Positions 32,453 through 44,012 of a stretch of 64,000 nucleotides of DNA are shown here, piece by piece (the stretch's first letter is position 1; each line of letters starts with the position of its first letter). The notes beneath the pieces are model-generated. The model had not been told where the DNA came from and searched no databases. It saw nothing but the letters and a program-made list of their open reading frames with translations. Origin of the DNA: an uncultured Candidatus Thioglobus sp. (GTDB lineage Bacteria; Pseudomonadota; Gammaproteobacteria; PS1; Pseudothioglobaceae). The stretch lies in assembly GCA_905182815.1 (NCBI GenBank), contig CAJJCX010000003.1:22642-86641 (forward strand), given 5' to 3'. A program made the translations under genes and the position numbers.

Positions 32453-35117
32453 ATGTCTGACGATATCGATTCTAAAGAAATTCTCGAGCAAAAGTTCCCA
32501 ATAGTTACTATAGAAGACGAGATGCGTGACTCCTATCTGGAGTACGCAATGAGCGTAATTGTGGGAAGGGCTTTGCCTGATGTTAGAGACGGCTTAAAGC
32601 CAGTTCATAGACGCGTTCTTTATGCCATGGAAGTGCTTGGTAATGATTACAATAAATCTTATAAAAAATCTGCCCGAATTGTGGGTGATGTGATTGGTAA
32701 GTATCACCCTCATGGTGACACAGCAGTTTATGACACTATCGTAAGAATGGCTCAGCCATTTTCGATGAGATGTATCCTAGTAGATGGCCAAGGAAACTTT
32801 GGCTCGGTAGATGGAGACCGAGCAGCTGCTATGCGTTATACAGAAATACGCATGACAAAGCTTTCACATGAACTTTTAAGAGACCTAGATAAAGAAACAG
32901 TAGACTTTATTGATAACTATGATGGCTCTGAAAGTGAGCCTTCAGTATTGCCTACTCGAGTCCCTACTTTATTAGTGAATGGCTCTTCAGGTATTGCTGT
33001 GGGAATGGCCACAAATATTCCACCTCATAACCCAACTGAAGTTACTGAGGCTTGCCTGAGGTTTATTGATAATGAAGACATAACTATTGATGAGCTTTTA
33101 GAAATTATGCCTGGACCTGATTTTCCTACAGCTGGAATAATTAATGGCGCCTCTGGTATTCGAGAAGCTTATGAGACTGGCAAGGGGAAGATTTATATGC
33201 GCTCAAGATCTCATGTTGAAGGCGAAGATAAATTAAGCATCGTTGTAACTGAGCTCCCGTATCAAGTTAATAAAGCAAGGCTCATTACTAAAATTGCAGA
33301 GCTTGTTAAAGATAAAAAGATTGATGGAATAACTGGTCTTAGAGATGAGTCAGATAAAGATGGTATGCGAATGGTGGTTGAGCTTAGGAGGGGAGAAGTT
33401 CCTGAGGTGATGCTAAATAACTTATATAAGCTAACAGAAATGCAAACTGTTTTTGGTATCAACATGGTTGCAATTGACCAAGGTATGCCAAAACTAATGA
33501 ATCTAAAGTCTATCTTGAGTGCATTTATTGCGCATAGAAGAGAGATAGTAACTCGTCGCTCTATTTTTGAGCTTAATAAGGCAAAAGACCGAGCTCATTT
33601 ATTGGAGGGCTTATCTGTCGCTCTTTTTAACATAGATGAGGTTATAGCGCTTATAAAGGCTGCACAGAATCCTAGTGAGGCAAAAGAAGGCTTAGTTGCA
33701 AGAGTCTGGAAGGGCTCTGTCATTCAAGAGCTTATTGGTGATAGAGACATGGCTCAGTTCAAACCGCAAGATTTAGGCGCTGATCTTGGCCTTCAAAAGA
33801 ATGGGGATTATCAATTATCTGAAAAACAAGCGCAAGCTATTCTTGATTTAAGACTCCATAGATTAACGGGTCTTGAAAAGGACAAAATATTTAATGAATT
33901 TAATGGATTACTTGAAGAAATCAAAAAGTTACTTGATATTCTTCAAAATCCAGACCAATTAATGGATGTTATTCGTCAAGAAATTGCTGAAATTCGAGAT
34001 AATTTTGGCGCTCCTCGAATTACTGAGATTATCGAAAATAAAATCGACCTTACACTTGAAGATTTAATTGCTCAAGAAGATAGAGTGGTAACTTTATCTC
34101 ATGGAGGTTACGTTAAGGCACAATCGCTTAGTGATTATCAAGCGCAAAGAAGAGGTGGCAAGGGTAAAGCTGCCACTAAGATGAAAGATGAGGATTTTGT
34201 AGATCAGTTATTTGTAGCAAACTCCCATGACACGGTTTTATGCTTCTCATCTAGAGGAAGAGTTCACTGGCTTAAAGTTTATGAACTGCCAATGGCCTCA
34301 AGAATTTCTAGAGGAAAGCCAATTATTAACCTGCTTCCTTTAGAGAAGGATGAGTCGATAAATGCAATATTGCCAGTCAAAGAGTTTACTGATGATCAGT
34401 TCGTGTTTATGGTTACCAGTTCAGGCACGTGTAAAAAAACATCACTTAAAAACTTTTCACGTCCAAGAAATGGCGGAATTATTGCAATTGAGCTAAGAGA
34501 TGATGACAAGTTAGTTGGTGTTGAAATTACTGCCGGCGAGCATGACATCTTACTTTTCTCTTCAGCAGGAAAATCTATCCGCTTTAAAGAGTCTGATGTC
34601 CGCTCAGTTGGCCGAACAGCCATAGGAGTTAGAGGAATTCGTTTAGCTGATAAAGATCAAGTGGTTTCCTTGATTGTTGCAGTGTCGGGTGATCCTATTC
34701 TTACAGCAACTGAAAAAGGTTATGGTAAGAGAACTCAATTAGATGAATATCGCTCCCAAGCAAGAGGTGGCTCAGGTGTTATCTCAATAAAAACATCAGA
34801 CAGAAATGGTGAAGTAGTTGGTGCTATTCAGGTTACGGATGAAGATGAAATGATGCTAATTTCCAATAAAGGTACTTTGGTTAGAGCGCGCGCAGTTGAT
34901 GTTTCAATTATTGGAAGGAATACTCAGGGCGTTACTTTAATTAACATTGCTGATGATGAAAAATTAGTTTCAGTAGCTAAAATAGCTGAAACAGATGATG
35001 AAGAAGAGGGTCGAGAATCAATTAGAAGTGGACGGCGCTCCATTGATAGAAGGTGGAAATCAAGAAGATGATGATGCTTCTCCTCTGGCAAGCGATGATA
35101 CTCAAGAAGATGAGTAG
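32453..35117 (+). CDS. gyrA: DNA gyrase subunit A (short frameshift at the extreme 3' end)
   Basis: Introduces negative supercoils with GyrB. N-terminal [33 protein letters not shown], catalytic Tyr129 in AAMRYTEIR, and the GyrA box QRRGGKG in the C-terminal beta-pinwheel. The residue matching E. coli Ser83 is Thr90; Asp87 is kept (Asp94). Near 35020 the frame breaks in the acidic tail. The other frame gives [19 protein letters not shown] and ends at 35115-35117. About 888 residues. Confidence 0.96.
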
Positions 35118-35157
35118 ATAGAAAGCAGGGTTTATTTAAATACATTATGTGATTTTG

Positions 35158-35194
35158 AAACAATAGTTCATTGTGAATTATTGTTTTTAATTTT
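35158..35194 (+). terminator. AT-rich hairpin terminator after gyrA
   Basis: AAACAATAGTTCA (35158-35170), loop TTG, then TGAATTATTGTTT (35174-35186): 13 pairs with one G-T wobble, followed by TTAATTTT. About 40 bases after the gyrA stop. Confidence 0.62.
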
Positions 35195-35310
35195 GATAAA
35201 AAAATAGAAAAAAACACCACCTTACTCGCTCTCTGTTGCTATAATTCGGTCAGAGTTTGAATTAATTCACTCTATTTATATATTTAAATCAATCCTTAGG
35301 AGAAACAAGT

Positions 35311-36309
35311 ATGAAAATTAAGTTTACCACTAAGCTATTTGGAGCTGTTGCTGGAGCATTATTGCTTAGCACATCTGCAAATGCTGCATGTGGAAAAATA
35401 ACAGTCGCAGACATGAATTGGGCATCAGCCTCTTTGATGGCTAATGTCGACAAAGCTATGTTGGAAGCAATGGGCTGTGAAATTGAGCTAGTTGCTGGTT
35501 CTACAATGCCAACATTTACTTCAATGAATGAAACTGGTTCGCCAGACGTTGCTCCAGAAATTTGGGCTAACGCAATGGCTGACCTAGTTGATAGTGCCGT
35601 TGGTGCAGGTCGTTTACATATTGGTAATATAGCTCCAATGTCAGGTCTTGGTGAAGGCTGGTGGGTTTTACCTGCAACGCTTGATGCTCACCCTGAGTTG
35701 ACTTCAGCTGAAGCAATTCTAGCGCGTCCAGATTTATTCCCAGACAAAGAAGATCCTTCTATGGGTGCTTTCCATGGCTGTCCTGCAGGTTGGGGTTGTC
35801 AACTATCAAACCAAGCTCTTTATGACGCTTTTGATATGGAAGCTAAAGGTTGGAAACTAATTGATCCAGGTTCAGCTGCTGGACTTGATGGTTCAATTGC
35901 AAAAGCATCAGAAAGTGGTGATAACTGGTTCGGTTACTACTGGAACCCAACATCATTAGTTGGTAAATATGACATGCAAGCTATCGATATGGGCTCTTAT
36001 GCTGGTGATGATAACTGGGTGGGTTGTGTTGCTGTAGCTAGCACTGGTTGTGAGCCTTCATCTTGGATTAATTCACGTGTTAATACACTGCTAAGTGACA
36101 ACATGTATTACAACGGACCATCTGAAGCGATGAAGTATTTCACAGCTCGCACATGGCCTGGTTCTGTAATGAATCAAATGTTAGTCTGGATGGAAGACAC
36201 TGGAGGCACAGGTGCAGACGCTTCTGTTGAATTCCTATCTTCACATGGAGACGTATGGAAGGCTTGGGTCAGTGCTGATGTTGCTGCCTCAGTAGAAGCT
36301 TCTCTATAA
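35311..36309 (+). CDS. proX: Glycine betaine/proline ABC transporter substrate-binding protein (OpuAC/ProX-like)
   Basis: 332 residues. Signal peptide about 1-26 (cut after SANA/ACGK). Then the OpuAC fold: ITVADMNWASASLMANVDKAML, SPDVAPEIWAN and GEGWWVLPA, rich in Trp and Tyr residues that form the aromatic cage for quaternary amines (WFGYYWNP, WGCQLSN). AGGAG ribosome site before the ATG. Brings betaine, choline or a related osmolyte to the downstream permease. A terminator separates it from proW, allowing much higher expression of the binder. Confidence 0.92.
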   Translation: MKIKFTTKLFGAVAGALLLSTSANAACGKITVADMNWASASLMANVDKAMLEAMGCEIELVAGSTMPTFTSMNETGSPDVAPEIWANAMADLVDSAVGAGRLHIGNIAPMSGLGEGWWVLPATLDAHPELTSAEAILARPDLFPDKEDPSMGAFHGCPAGWGCQLSNQALYDAFDMEAKGWKLIDPGSAAGLDGSIAKASESGDNWFGYYWNPTSLVGKYDMQAIDMGSYAGDDNWVGCVAVASTGCEPSSWINSRVNTLLSDNMYYNGPSEAMKYFTARTWPGSVMNQMLVWMEDTGGTGADASVEFLSSHGDVWKAWVSADVAASVEASL

Positions 36310-36364
36310 AGTTTCTAAGAAATTAGTAAAACTATTAAGTTTCGCTAGTTTCAAATAAATACAG

Positions 36365-36398
36365 ATTGCCCGTAGATTTTTAATTGCGGGCAATTTTT
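36365..36398 (+). terminator. Terminator between proX and proW
   Basis: ATTGCCCG (36365-36372) pairs perfectly with CGGGCAAT (36387-36394), 14-base loop, then TTTTA. It stands 55 bases after the proX stop. Confidence 0.72.
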
Positions 36399-36552
36399 AT
36401 GATTAAAGAGTAAACATTAGTCTTCAATCATAAAAATTATTTTTCTAGTGTCTCATTTTGTTTGACAGGTTTAATAAACAATAAGTTCAAATTAAATGTC
36501 AATTTGAACTTAAAAAATGTTTAAATTGTAAGAGTTTAAAAGGAGTTTTACC

Positions 36553-38722
36553 ATGGCGGCAGTTAGGCCAATTCCACAACAGTCAATAATAGAGTGTATT
36601 CCGCCAGCATCTGAAATAGCAGATCTGAGAATACTTGGTAAAGATTTAAACTTTATTCAAGCAATGACAAAAAGAGCTGATGACTTAACAACTCAGGCTC
36701 TTAGCGCTACAGATTATTCTCAGTTGGTTAAAATAACAGATAGCTTTTCAAAGCTGACTGATCGAGCGGAAGCTAAAACAAAAACGTTAAAAGAGTTAGC
36801 GAATGACTCAAACCCTTTAACTGAGGTTAATAATTCTGCAGAACTACTTGAAAAGGTTCAATTATTAGCTCAAGTCCTTGAGACTAAAACCCAGGAACTT
36901 TCTGGTCTCTACAGCTCAAATGAAAATTCATTATTAGAAAACTATGGTGGCTCTGTTACTGAGCTTATTAATAGAGTTGACTCTATAAATAATCCTAATG
37001 AAGTTGTTTCTGTATTTCCTGAAATAGAGACTTTATTAAAAGCTATTAGTGAAAATGCGCAATATATAAATAATAATCCTAAGGCTCAAGAGTTACTAAC
37101 TAAAGTTAAAGAACTTTCAAGTAGTTATTCTGATAAAGCAGATCAATATACTGATTCCTTTATGAGTGAGATGGGATCTCAAATTGCATTACTAAATCAA
37201 AAAATTACTGGTCTTAAAGGAAACATTGATTTCCTTAGCTCAAATTCTACTATTCAAAATCATTTAGAACAGCTATCACAAATCCGAGAGCAAGTTAATG
37301 CTTCAGCCTCAATATATAAGAACTATCCTGGCGCTCGAGACATGATTTACAATTTAGATACGCTCAGTATTTCTACTCATGCAAAAGTCAAGGATATGTC
37401 TGAAAGTAATGAGATAGTTTCAGGCTTAATGCCATATATAAATGACCCTGAGGCCCTTTCTAGAGCAGTCAAAGAAGCTGCTATTAGAACTGATGTTTCA
37501 ACTGTTGAAAATGTCTTAATGCCATTAGTTAATAAGGCAAATGAACTCAGTATAAAGGTCAATGAGTTGGCTGGTCTCTATGAGTCTGGCAATTACAGTG
37601 ATATAAAAGTAAGAGCGGTAGCTAGTTTTGATAAAACTGTTGAAAGACTGGATAGGCAGTATATCTCCATACGATCAACTGACCCAGAGGCTTTGGCTGC
37701 AAATATAAGCGAGTATGCTAACGATGTTGGATCAAGTATTAACTCAATTCGCTCAGTTAACCCGGAGTCTCAAATTCAACACTTTAGTAGCATGGCTTCT
37801 AGAGTTGGAGATTCAATAACTACGTCAGACTTTACCTTATTTGTAAATAATGTAATATCAATACCAGGGGACGTCATGATGAGTTCTCGTAACTGTGTTG
37901 ATGCCGCCTTTAAAGACTTTACAAGAGAGTTTGGAAGTAATATTGAAGCATTCTTTGATCCGTTAATGTTTTTTTTAGTTTGGTTGGAAAGATTATTATT
38001 ATCAACGCCGTGGCCAGTTTTTCTGGGAGTGGCAGGAATTCTAGCATGGCTTGGTGCTCGAAGTATTAAGGTGTCAATTTCAGTAATGTTAGCATTCTTT
38101 GCAATTGGATTTCTAGATATGTGGGATCCTATGATATCAACTGTCACAATGATTTCAGCTGCGACACTTTTATGTTTGACGTTAGGAATGCCACTTGGTG
38201 TATGGATGTCAAAGTCTAATAGAGCACAATCCATAATAACCCCCGTATTAGATATTATGCAAACAATTCCACCTTTTGTGTATCTTATTCCTGTTGTTAT
38301 GATGCTAGGTATTGGTAAGGTACCTGGATTAATTGCAGTTTGTATTTATGCTATGCCACCTATTGTTCGATTAACAAATCTAGGTATACGATTGGTCGAT
38401 AAGGAGGCTATGGAGGCTGCAGATGCTTTTGGTGCAACCTATACGCAGCGTTTATTTATGGTGCAAATTCCGCTTGCTCTGCCAAATATTTTTGCTGGGA
38501 TAAATCAGACTATTATGATGGCGCTAGCGATGGTTGTTATTGCTTCAATGATTGGAGTTGCAGGACTTGGACTTCCTGTACTTACAGGCTGTTCAAAATC
38601 AATATTTATCAATGGGTACGCTAAATGGACTTGCAATCGTTGCCTTAGCAGTTATATTCGATAGGGTTTCTCAAGCATTTGGTACTCGGATTCAAAAACA
38701 CCGTTCTGGAGATGTTCTATGA
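36553..38722 (+). CDS. proW: Betaine/proline ABC permease ProW-like with a ~440-residue helical N-terminal extension (3' frameshift near 38590)
   Basis: The C-terminal ~280 residues are a typical ProW permease: MQTIPPFVYLIPVVMMLGIGKVPG, MPPIVRLTNLGIR, ATPase-contact EAADAFGATYTQRLFMVQIPLA, and VVIASMIGVAGLG. Ahead of the first membrane helix (about residue 465) lies an unusually long hydrophilic, Leu/Ser/Glu/Lys-rich, coiled-coil-like domain with repeated ELSGLYSS/ELAGLYES elements near residues 124 and 336. There is no signal peptide. The E. coli ProW tail is only about 100 residues. A break near 38590 is cured by a frame ending QKHRSGDVL, stop 38720-38722, overlapping the ATPase ATG. About 722 residues. 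Confidence 0.9.
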
Positions 38723-39753
38723 CACAGGATATAAAAATCAAAATTTCAAATTTAACTAAGATTTTTGGACCTAAGGCAGAGTCTGTTATAAAACATGTTG
38801 ATAATGGAATGGGGAAAGATGATCTCCTTAAGGAGCATCAGCATGTTCTTGGATTGAGTAATATTAATCTTGATCTAGCAAACAAGAATATTGAAGTTAT
38901 TATGGGCCTCTCTGGTTCTGGAAAATCCACACTTATTCGACATATTAATCGACTTATTGAGCCTACTGCTGGCTCAATCATGATTGGTGGTGAGGATGTG
39001 ATTCAAATGCCAATGGAAAAACTTAGGCAATTTAGGCAACAAAAAACTGCAATGGTATTTCAAAGCTTTGCACTCCTTCCGCACAAAACAATTATGGATA
39101 ATGTTTGTTTAGGTGTCCATTTGCAAGGAGTAAAGGGTGATGAAGCAGTTGCAAGAGCGAAGAAATGGATTGATCGAGTAGGTTTATCTGGATACGAAAA
39201 TCGTTATCCGTCTCAGCTTTCAGGTGGAATGCAGCAGCGTGTTGGTTTGGCGAGAGCTTTAACGTGCGATACTGAAATTTTAATGATGGATGAGGCCTTT
39301 AGTGCGCTTGATCCACTCATACGAAGTGACATGCAAGATTTGTTACTGGAGCTCCAAAAAGAACTCCACAAGACTATTGTATTTATTACTCATGACCTTG
39401 AAGAGGCACTAAAGATTGGAGACCGTATTGCTATTCTTAATGGTGGCGAGCTGGTTCAGCATGGAACAACACAGGAAATTATAATGACTCCTGCTGATGA
39501 TTATGTTAAGGACTTTGTCAAAAAAGTAAATCGCTCTCATGTCCTTCAAACAAAATCTGTAATGACTGATCAGAAGCCGGCAAAAGCTTCTTCAAGTATC
39601 GCTGTTAATGAGACGGATTCAGTGGACTCCGCTTTATGTGAGATGCTTCGTGAAAATGCTGATTGCTGCATAGTTCAAGACTCAGGTGGCTCAGTTGTAG
39701 GCTATTTAAATAAGAAAGATATAGCTGAAGTTGTTAAGCCATTAGAAGCTTAA
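38719..39753 (+). CDS. proV: Glycine betaine/proline ABC transporter ATPase (ProV/OpuAA-like)
   Basis: 344 residues. Walker [11 protein letters not shown] near 60-69, Q-loop FQSFALLPHKT, signature QLSGGMQQRVGLARAL, Walker B ILMMDEAFSALDP and switch FITHDLEEAL. The N-terminal segment with KHVDNGMGKDDLL and the C-terminal CBS-like segment after VKKVNRSHVL are ProV features; CBS domains sense ionic strength in OpuA. Here the C-terminus holds about one CBS unit, shorter than E. coli ProV (400). ATG overlaps the proW stop. Confidence 0.93.
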   Translation: MTQDIKIKISNLTKIFGPKAESVIKHVDNGMGKDDLLKEHQHVLGLSNINLDLANKNIEVIMGLSGSGKSTLIRHINRLIEPTAGSIMIGGEDVIQMPMEKLRQFRQQKTAMVFQSFALLPHKTIMDNVCLGVHLQGVKGDEAVARAKKWIDRVGLSGYENRYPSQLSGGMQQRVGLARALTCDTEILMMDEAFSALDPLIRSDMQDLLLELQKELHKTIVFITHDLEEALKIGDRIAILNGGELVQHGTTQEIIMTPADDYVKDFVKKVNRSHVLQTKSVMTDQKPAKASSSIAVNETDSVDSALCEMLRENADCCIVQDSGGSVVGYLNKKDIAEVVKPLEA

Positions 39754-39756
39754 GAG

Positions 39757-41325
39757 TCAGTGCTCTCTTGTAGAGCTAAAGGTTAAGTCTGGGTGACGCT
39801 CGATTGTAAGCTGAAGATTTACCATGCTTGGGGCTAAATAAGAAAGCATTCCTGCGCTATCAATTGCAACATTATTCCCAGCTTTTATTTTGAGCTGGTC
39901 GATATCTTTATCGAGGCCAGTAACCCATCTTGCTGTTGCTACATTTATCGTTTCGAATTGACAATCAACTCCGTACTCATATTTGAGTCTATGCGCAACG
40001 ACGTCAAATTGCAGAATACCTACAGCCCCTAAAATTTGAGAGCTATTAGAAATTGGTCTGAATACCTGAGTTGCCCCTTCTTCTGAAAGCTGATCAAGCC
40101 CTTTTTGTAATGCCTTAGCTTTGAGAGGATCTTTGAGCTGTGCTCTTCTAAAAAGCTCTGGAGCAAAGTTAGGGATGCCTTGGAAGTTAATTTTCTCGCC
40201 TTGAGTGAATGTATCTCCAATACTTATCCCGCCGTGATTATGAATACCTATAACATCGCCAGCATAGGCCACTTCAGTTGAGCTTCTTTCACGAGACATA
40301 AAGGTTACAGCGTTTGCAATTTTTATCTGCTTACCTGTTGGAACTTGAAGGACCTTCATCCCTTTTTGATATTCACCACTGACAATTCGCATAAATGCTA
40401 ATCTGTCATGATGTTTGGGGTCCATATTTGCCTGAATTTTAAAGATAAATCCAGTCAGTTTTCCTTCTTCAGGAGATACATTTCTAGTATCACATTGTCT
40501 GCTTTGAGGTAAAGGGGCATATTTAATAAACCCATCTAGTAAGTTTTCGATACCAAAATTGTTGATTGCTGATCCAAAAAATACGGGCGTCTGTTTACCC
40601 TCAAGAAAATCATTTAAATTGAAAGGGTTTGTTGTTCCGCTAATGAGTTCAATTTCTTCTCGGGCTTCTTTTGCAAAATCTTCACCCAGTATTTTATCTA
40701 ATTCAGGATTATCAATTCCCTCGATAATTGTGTTGTCACCAATATTTGCATTTTTACCACTTTCAAACAAATAAACTTTATTTTCAAGCAGGTGAAAAAC
40801 TCCTTTAAAGCCCTTTCCCATTCCAATTGGCCATGTGATCGGCGAGCATTCGATATTTAGTACAGATTCAACTTCATCCAGAAGATCAATAGGTTCACGT
40901 CCTTCGCGGTCCATCTTATTGATAAAGGTTATGATTGGTGTATCACGAAGTCTGCATACTTCCATTAATTTAATTGTTCTTTGCTCAACACCTTTGGCTA
41001 CATCAATAACCATTAAAGCAGAGTCCACAGCAGTTAAAGTACGGTAAGTATCCTCAGAAAAGTCTTCGTGTCCAGGTGTATCTAGTAGATTGATAACGTG
41101 ATTATCATAAGGGAACTGCATCACGGATGAAGTAATAGAGATGCCTCTTTCCTTCTCCATTTCCATCCAGTCACTTGTAGCATGACTATCAGCTTTTCTT
41201 GCCTTTACGCTTCCAGCTGTTTTAATAGCTCCACCATAAAGGAGCAACTTTTCAGTAACTGTAGTCTTGCCAGCATCGGGATGTGAAATGATCGCAAAAG
41301 TGCGACGTTTGGAGGTTTCAGACAT
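39757..41325 (-). CDS. prfC: Peptide chain release factor 3
   Basis: GTPase that recycles RF1/RF2 from the ribosome. G1 SHPDAGKTT near residue 15, G2/G3 [10 protein letters not shown] and [15 protein letters not shown]4 NKMDREG. Length 522 compares with 529 in E. coli. Tail-to-tail with proV, 3 bases apart. Five bases downstream of dcd, so probably cotranscribed. Confidence 0.97.
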   Translation of the reverse strand: MSETSKRRTFAIISHPDAGKTTVTEKLLLYGGAIKTAGSVKARKADSHATSDWMEMEKERGISITSSVMQFPYDNHVINLLDTPGHEDFSEDTYRTLTAVDSALMVIDVAKGVEQRTIKLMEVCRLRDTPIITFINKMDREGREPIDLLDEVESVLNIECSPITWPIGMGKGFKGVFHLLENKVYLFESGKNANIGDNTIIEGIDNPELDKILGEDFAKEAREEIELISGTTNPFNLNDFLEGKQTPVFFGSAINNFGIENLLDGFIKYAPLPQSRQCDTRNVSPEEGKLTGFIFKIQANMDPKHHDRLAFMRIVSGEYQKGMKVLQVPTGKQIKIANAVTFMSRERSSTEVAYAGDVIGIHNHGGISIGDTFTQGEKINFQGIPNFAPELFRRAQLKDPLKAKALQKGLDQLSEEGATQVFRPISNSSQILGAVGILQFDVVAHRLKYEYGVDCQFETINVATARWVTGLDKDIDQLKIKAGNNVAIDSAGMLSYLAPSMVNLQLTIERHPDLTFSSTREH

Positions 41326-41330
41326 ATTGC

Positions 41331-41897
41331 CTAAGCCTTTGGTAAAGTTACGCCAGTTTGGCCTTGGTATTTTCCGTCTCTATCTTTATATGAAGTTTCA
41401 CATACCTCGTCAGACTCAAAAAAGAGCATTTGAGCAACGCCCTCGTTGGCATATATTTTTGCAGGCAAAGGCGTTGTATTAGAAAACTCTAGAGTTACGT
41501 GTCCTTCCCATTCTGGCTCAAGTGGAGTGACATTAACAATTATGCCGCACCTTGCATAAGTGGACTTCCCAAGGCATATAACTAGCGTAGAGCGAGGAAT
41601 TTTAAAGTACTCAACTGTTCTTGCGAGTGCAAAAGAATTTGGAGGAATAATGCACTCATCTGAGTCAATTTCAACAAAGCTTTTGGCATTAAAATTTTTA
41701 GGATCAACAATATTGTGATTGATATTGGTAAATATTTTAAATTCAGTTGAGCAGCGAACATCATAGCCATAGCTAGAGGTGCCATAAGAGATTATTTTTT
41801 GATCATTTGATTGTCGAACTTGTTTTGGCTCAAATGGATGAATCATCCCATTTTCTAGGGACATTTTACGAATCCACTTGTCTGATTTTATACTCAT
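41331..41897 (-). CDS. dcd: dCTP deaminase
   Basis: Makes dUTP from dCTP for thymidylate synthesis. 188 residues (E. coli 193). Trimer active-site stretch [25 protein letters not shown] (the GKSxxAR...TPLE pattern), [11 protein letters not shown] and the C-terminal [10 protein letters not shown] are all intact. Sits between mraY and prfC on the same strand. Confidence 0.97.
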   Translation of the reverse strand: MSIKSDKWIRKMSLENGMIHPFEPKQVRQSNDQKIISYGTSSYGYDVRCSTEFKIFTNINHNIVDPKNFNAKSFVEIDSDECIIPPNSFALARTVEYFKIPRSTLVICLGKSTYARCGIIVNVTPLEPEWEGHVTLEFSNTTPLPAKIYANEGVAQMLFFESDEVCETSYKDRDGKYQGQTGVTLPKA

Positions 41898-41931
41898 GAA
41901 TTGGTATTTTACAGTGCGTAAACAATCAACA

Positions 41932-43017
41932 TTATCGAATCTTTATGCTGGCTAAACTAATTAAAACCAAAATCAGGGTAATTATCCAAAACCTTACAAT
42001 AATTTTTGGCTCTTTAAGTCCTTTTTTCTCATAGTGATGATGCAGTGGCGCCATTAAAAAGATTCTTTTTTGAGTGCGCTTAAAGTAGCCTATTTGGATA
42101 ATTACTGATAAGGTCTCAGCAACAAATATGCCACCCATTAGAATTAACAGTATCTCCTGGTGAACAATAATAGCAATAACCCCTAAGATTGCACCTAAAG
42201 AGAGCGATCCAGTGTCACCCATAAATATTTCAGCTGGGTAGGTATTAAACCAAAGAAAGCCAAAGCCAGCTCCTACTAATGCTGCGCATAGTACGAATAT
42301 TTCACCTGTTCCTGGCATGAATGGCATATTCAGATAACCTGAGAAATTATAATTTCCCCCAATATAAGCAAAAACTGCAAGGGCTCCACTGATTAAAATA
42401 ACAGGCATTATTGCTAAGCCATCTAGACCATCTGTAAGATTGACAGAATTTGAGCTTCCAACAAGTGCAAACCAGCCAATAATTAAAAAAGCAAGCGCAT
42501 TAAGCGGAATAATAAGGTCTTTGAAGAATGGAATCAATAGCTCTGCGCCAATAGTTTTAGAATTTAAGCTCAGTAGCCACACACAAATTAATATTGCGCT
42601 AATCGACTGCGCCAGGATTTTTTGTCTTCGACTTAGACCATCTGAGTTTTGTTTTTTAATTTTTAGATAGTCATCGATAAAGCCAATTGCACTAAAAAGA
42701 AGAGCTGTAACAATTACTATCCAGAGGAATGGGTTGTCCCAATCTCCCCAAATAAGGACACTGATAAAAAAAGCAAAAAGTATTAGGACTCCTCCCATAG
42801 TTGGAGTTCCTGCTTTTTCTAAGTGAGTTTCTGGGCCATCATTACGAATCACTTGACCAATTTGATAATGCTGAAGTTTCGAAATAATCCATTTGCCAAG
42901 AACTAATGTAATAAGAAGGGCGGTCATCATTGCAAATACAGCTCTTACAGTTAAATAGCTTAGAACATTAAAGCCAGTATCTAATGAGGATAGAAAGCTT
43001 AATATTTCTAAAAACAT
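41932..43017 (-). CDS. mraY: Phospho-N-acetylmuramoyl-pentapeptide transferase MraY
   Basis: Forms lipid I on undecaprenyl phosphate. About ten membrane helices. Signature loops: [32 protein letters not shown] with catalytic Asp residues, [11 protein letters not shown] and [11 protein letters not shown]. Length 361 (E. coli 360). It is outside a dcw cluster here: neighbours are dcd and a peptidyl-prolyl isomerase, not murF or murD, so the classical division cluster is broken up in this genome. Confidence 0.97.
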   Translation of the reverse strand: MFLEILSFLSSLDTGFNVLSYLTVRAVFAMMTALLITLVLGKWIISKLQHYQIGQVIRNDGPETHLEKAGTPTMGGVLILFAFFISVLIWGDWDNPFLWIVIVTALLFSAIGFIDDYLKIKKQNSDGLSRRQKILAQSISAILICVWLLSLNSKTIGAELLIPFFKDLIIPLNALAFLIIGWFALVGSSNSVNLTDGLDGLAIMPVILISGALAVFAYIGGNYNFSGYLNMPFMPGTGEIFVLCAALVGAGFGFLWFNTYPAEIFMGDTGSLSLGAILGVIAIIVHQEILLILMGGIFVAETLSVIIQIGYFKRTQKRIFLMAPLHHHYEKKGLKEPKIIVRFWIITLILVLISLASIKIR

Positions 43018-43019
43018 TA

Positions 43020-44012
43020 TTATTTATCCTTTGCAGAAATCAGAATTAGTTCAAATATTATGAATGAGTCTTGAGGTATGTTGCCACTTGGAGCATCACC
43101 AAATACATATTCATAGGTTGCAATAATAGTGCGCTCTTCTCCAATGGACATTGCTTGAGTGTTTTCCTCAACAATTCTAATTATCTCACCGCTTCCAAGG
43201 GTGAAGTCAATTGGGCTTCCTGGCGCACGCATTATTTGTCCACTGTTAGCTTTTAATGCTATATCTACTGAAACAAGCTGACCTTGATTTGCTAGATTGC
43301 CATCACCTTTCTTATTAATTCTTGTGAAGTAACCTAAATCATTTTTTGTAGCATCTGGATAAGTGGAAGTTGCAAAGTCTTCAAAGTCAACTTGTCGCAA
43401 GGCTTGTTGAGCAATAATTCCTTCATTTGCTTGTGCTAGTAGATCATTAAATGAGCCCTCATTAGCAATAAATTCATTTGCATTGTCACCAATACGCTCA
43501 ATTCTTACAGTCTCCAAAGTATCACCTTTTTGAATGGAATTTACAACGTCCATGCCCTCAACGACATGACCAAAAACGGTGTGCTTGCCATCTAGCCATG
43601 GAGTAGGCACGTGAGTAATAAAAAATTGTGATCCATTCGTTGCCGGTCCAGAGTTAGCCATTGATAGGATTCCAGGTTTGTCATGCATTAAATCGGTAAA
43701 TTCATCTGCAAATCGATAACCAGGGCCACCAGTGCCATCTCCCTTGGGATCTCCACCTTGAATCATGAAGTCATCAATTACTCTATGAAAAAATATGCCA
43801 TCATAAAAAGGAACACCAATATCCTTGTTACTTTTTTTAGTGCCTTCTGATAATGCAATAAAGTTGATTACAGTTAGCGGCGCTTTTTTATAAGCCAACT
43901 CAACAACTATTTTTCCTTTGTTGGTCTGCAAATGTGCATAAATTCCATCATTAGTTGCAGCAAATGACATAGAAGATAATAATAATGAAAAAACAACTAA
44001 AAGTACTCTCAT
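43020..44012 (-). CDS. Periplasmic dual peptidyl-prolyl isomerase: cyclophilin fused to an FKBP-type domain
   Basis: Start at ATG 44012, preceded by AGGG, gives a clear signal peptide ([18 protein letters not shown]). Residues about 25-165 are a cyclophilin: [39 protein letters not shown] and [11 protein letters not shown] with the drug-site Trp. After a linker, residues about 215-330 match the FKBP layout: [39 protein letters not shown], and [14 protein letters not shown]. The FKBP half lacks the usual pocket Trp and the AYG Tyr, so it may bind rather than catalyse. Two bases upstream of mraY. Confidence 0.85.
   Translation of the reverse strand: MRVLLVVFSLLLSSMSFAATNDGIYAHLQTNKGKIVVELAYKKAPLTVINFIALSEGTKKSNKDIGVPFYDGIFFHRVIDDFMIQGGDPKGDGTGGPGYRFADEFTDLMHDKPGILSMANSGPATNGSQFFITHVPTPWLDGKHTVFGHVVEGMDVVNSIQKGDTLETVRIERIGDNANEFIANEGSFNDLLAQANEGIIAQQALRQVDFEDFATSTYPDATKNDLGYFTRINKKGDGNLANQGQLVSVDIALKANSGQIMRAPGSPIDFTLGSGEIIRIVEENTQAMSIGEERTIIATYEYVFGDAPSGNIPQDSFIIFELILISAKDK

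Noticed and set aside
32453..35117. gyrA as a truncated or dead gene because of the shifted tail
   Set aside because: Only the acidic tail is affected and the other frame restores it; an essential gene is unlikely to be broken.
37776..38234. Open frame antisense to proW
   Set aside because: Mirror of a membrane-coding stretch; no recognisable protein, no ribosome site.
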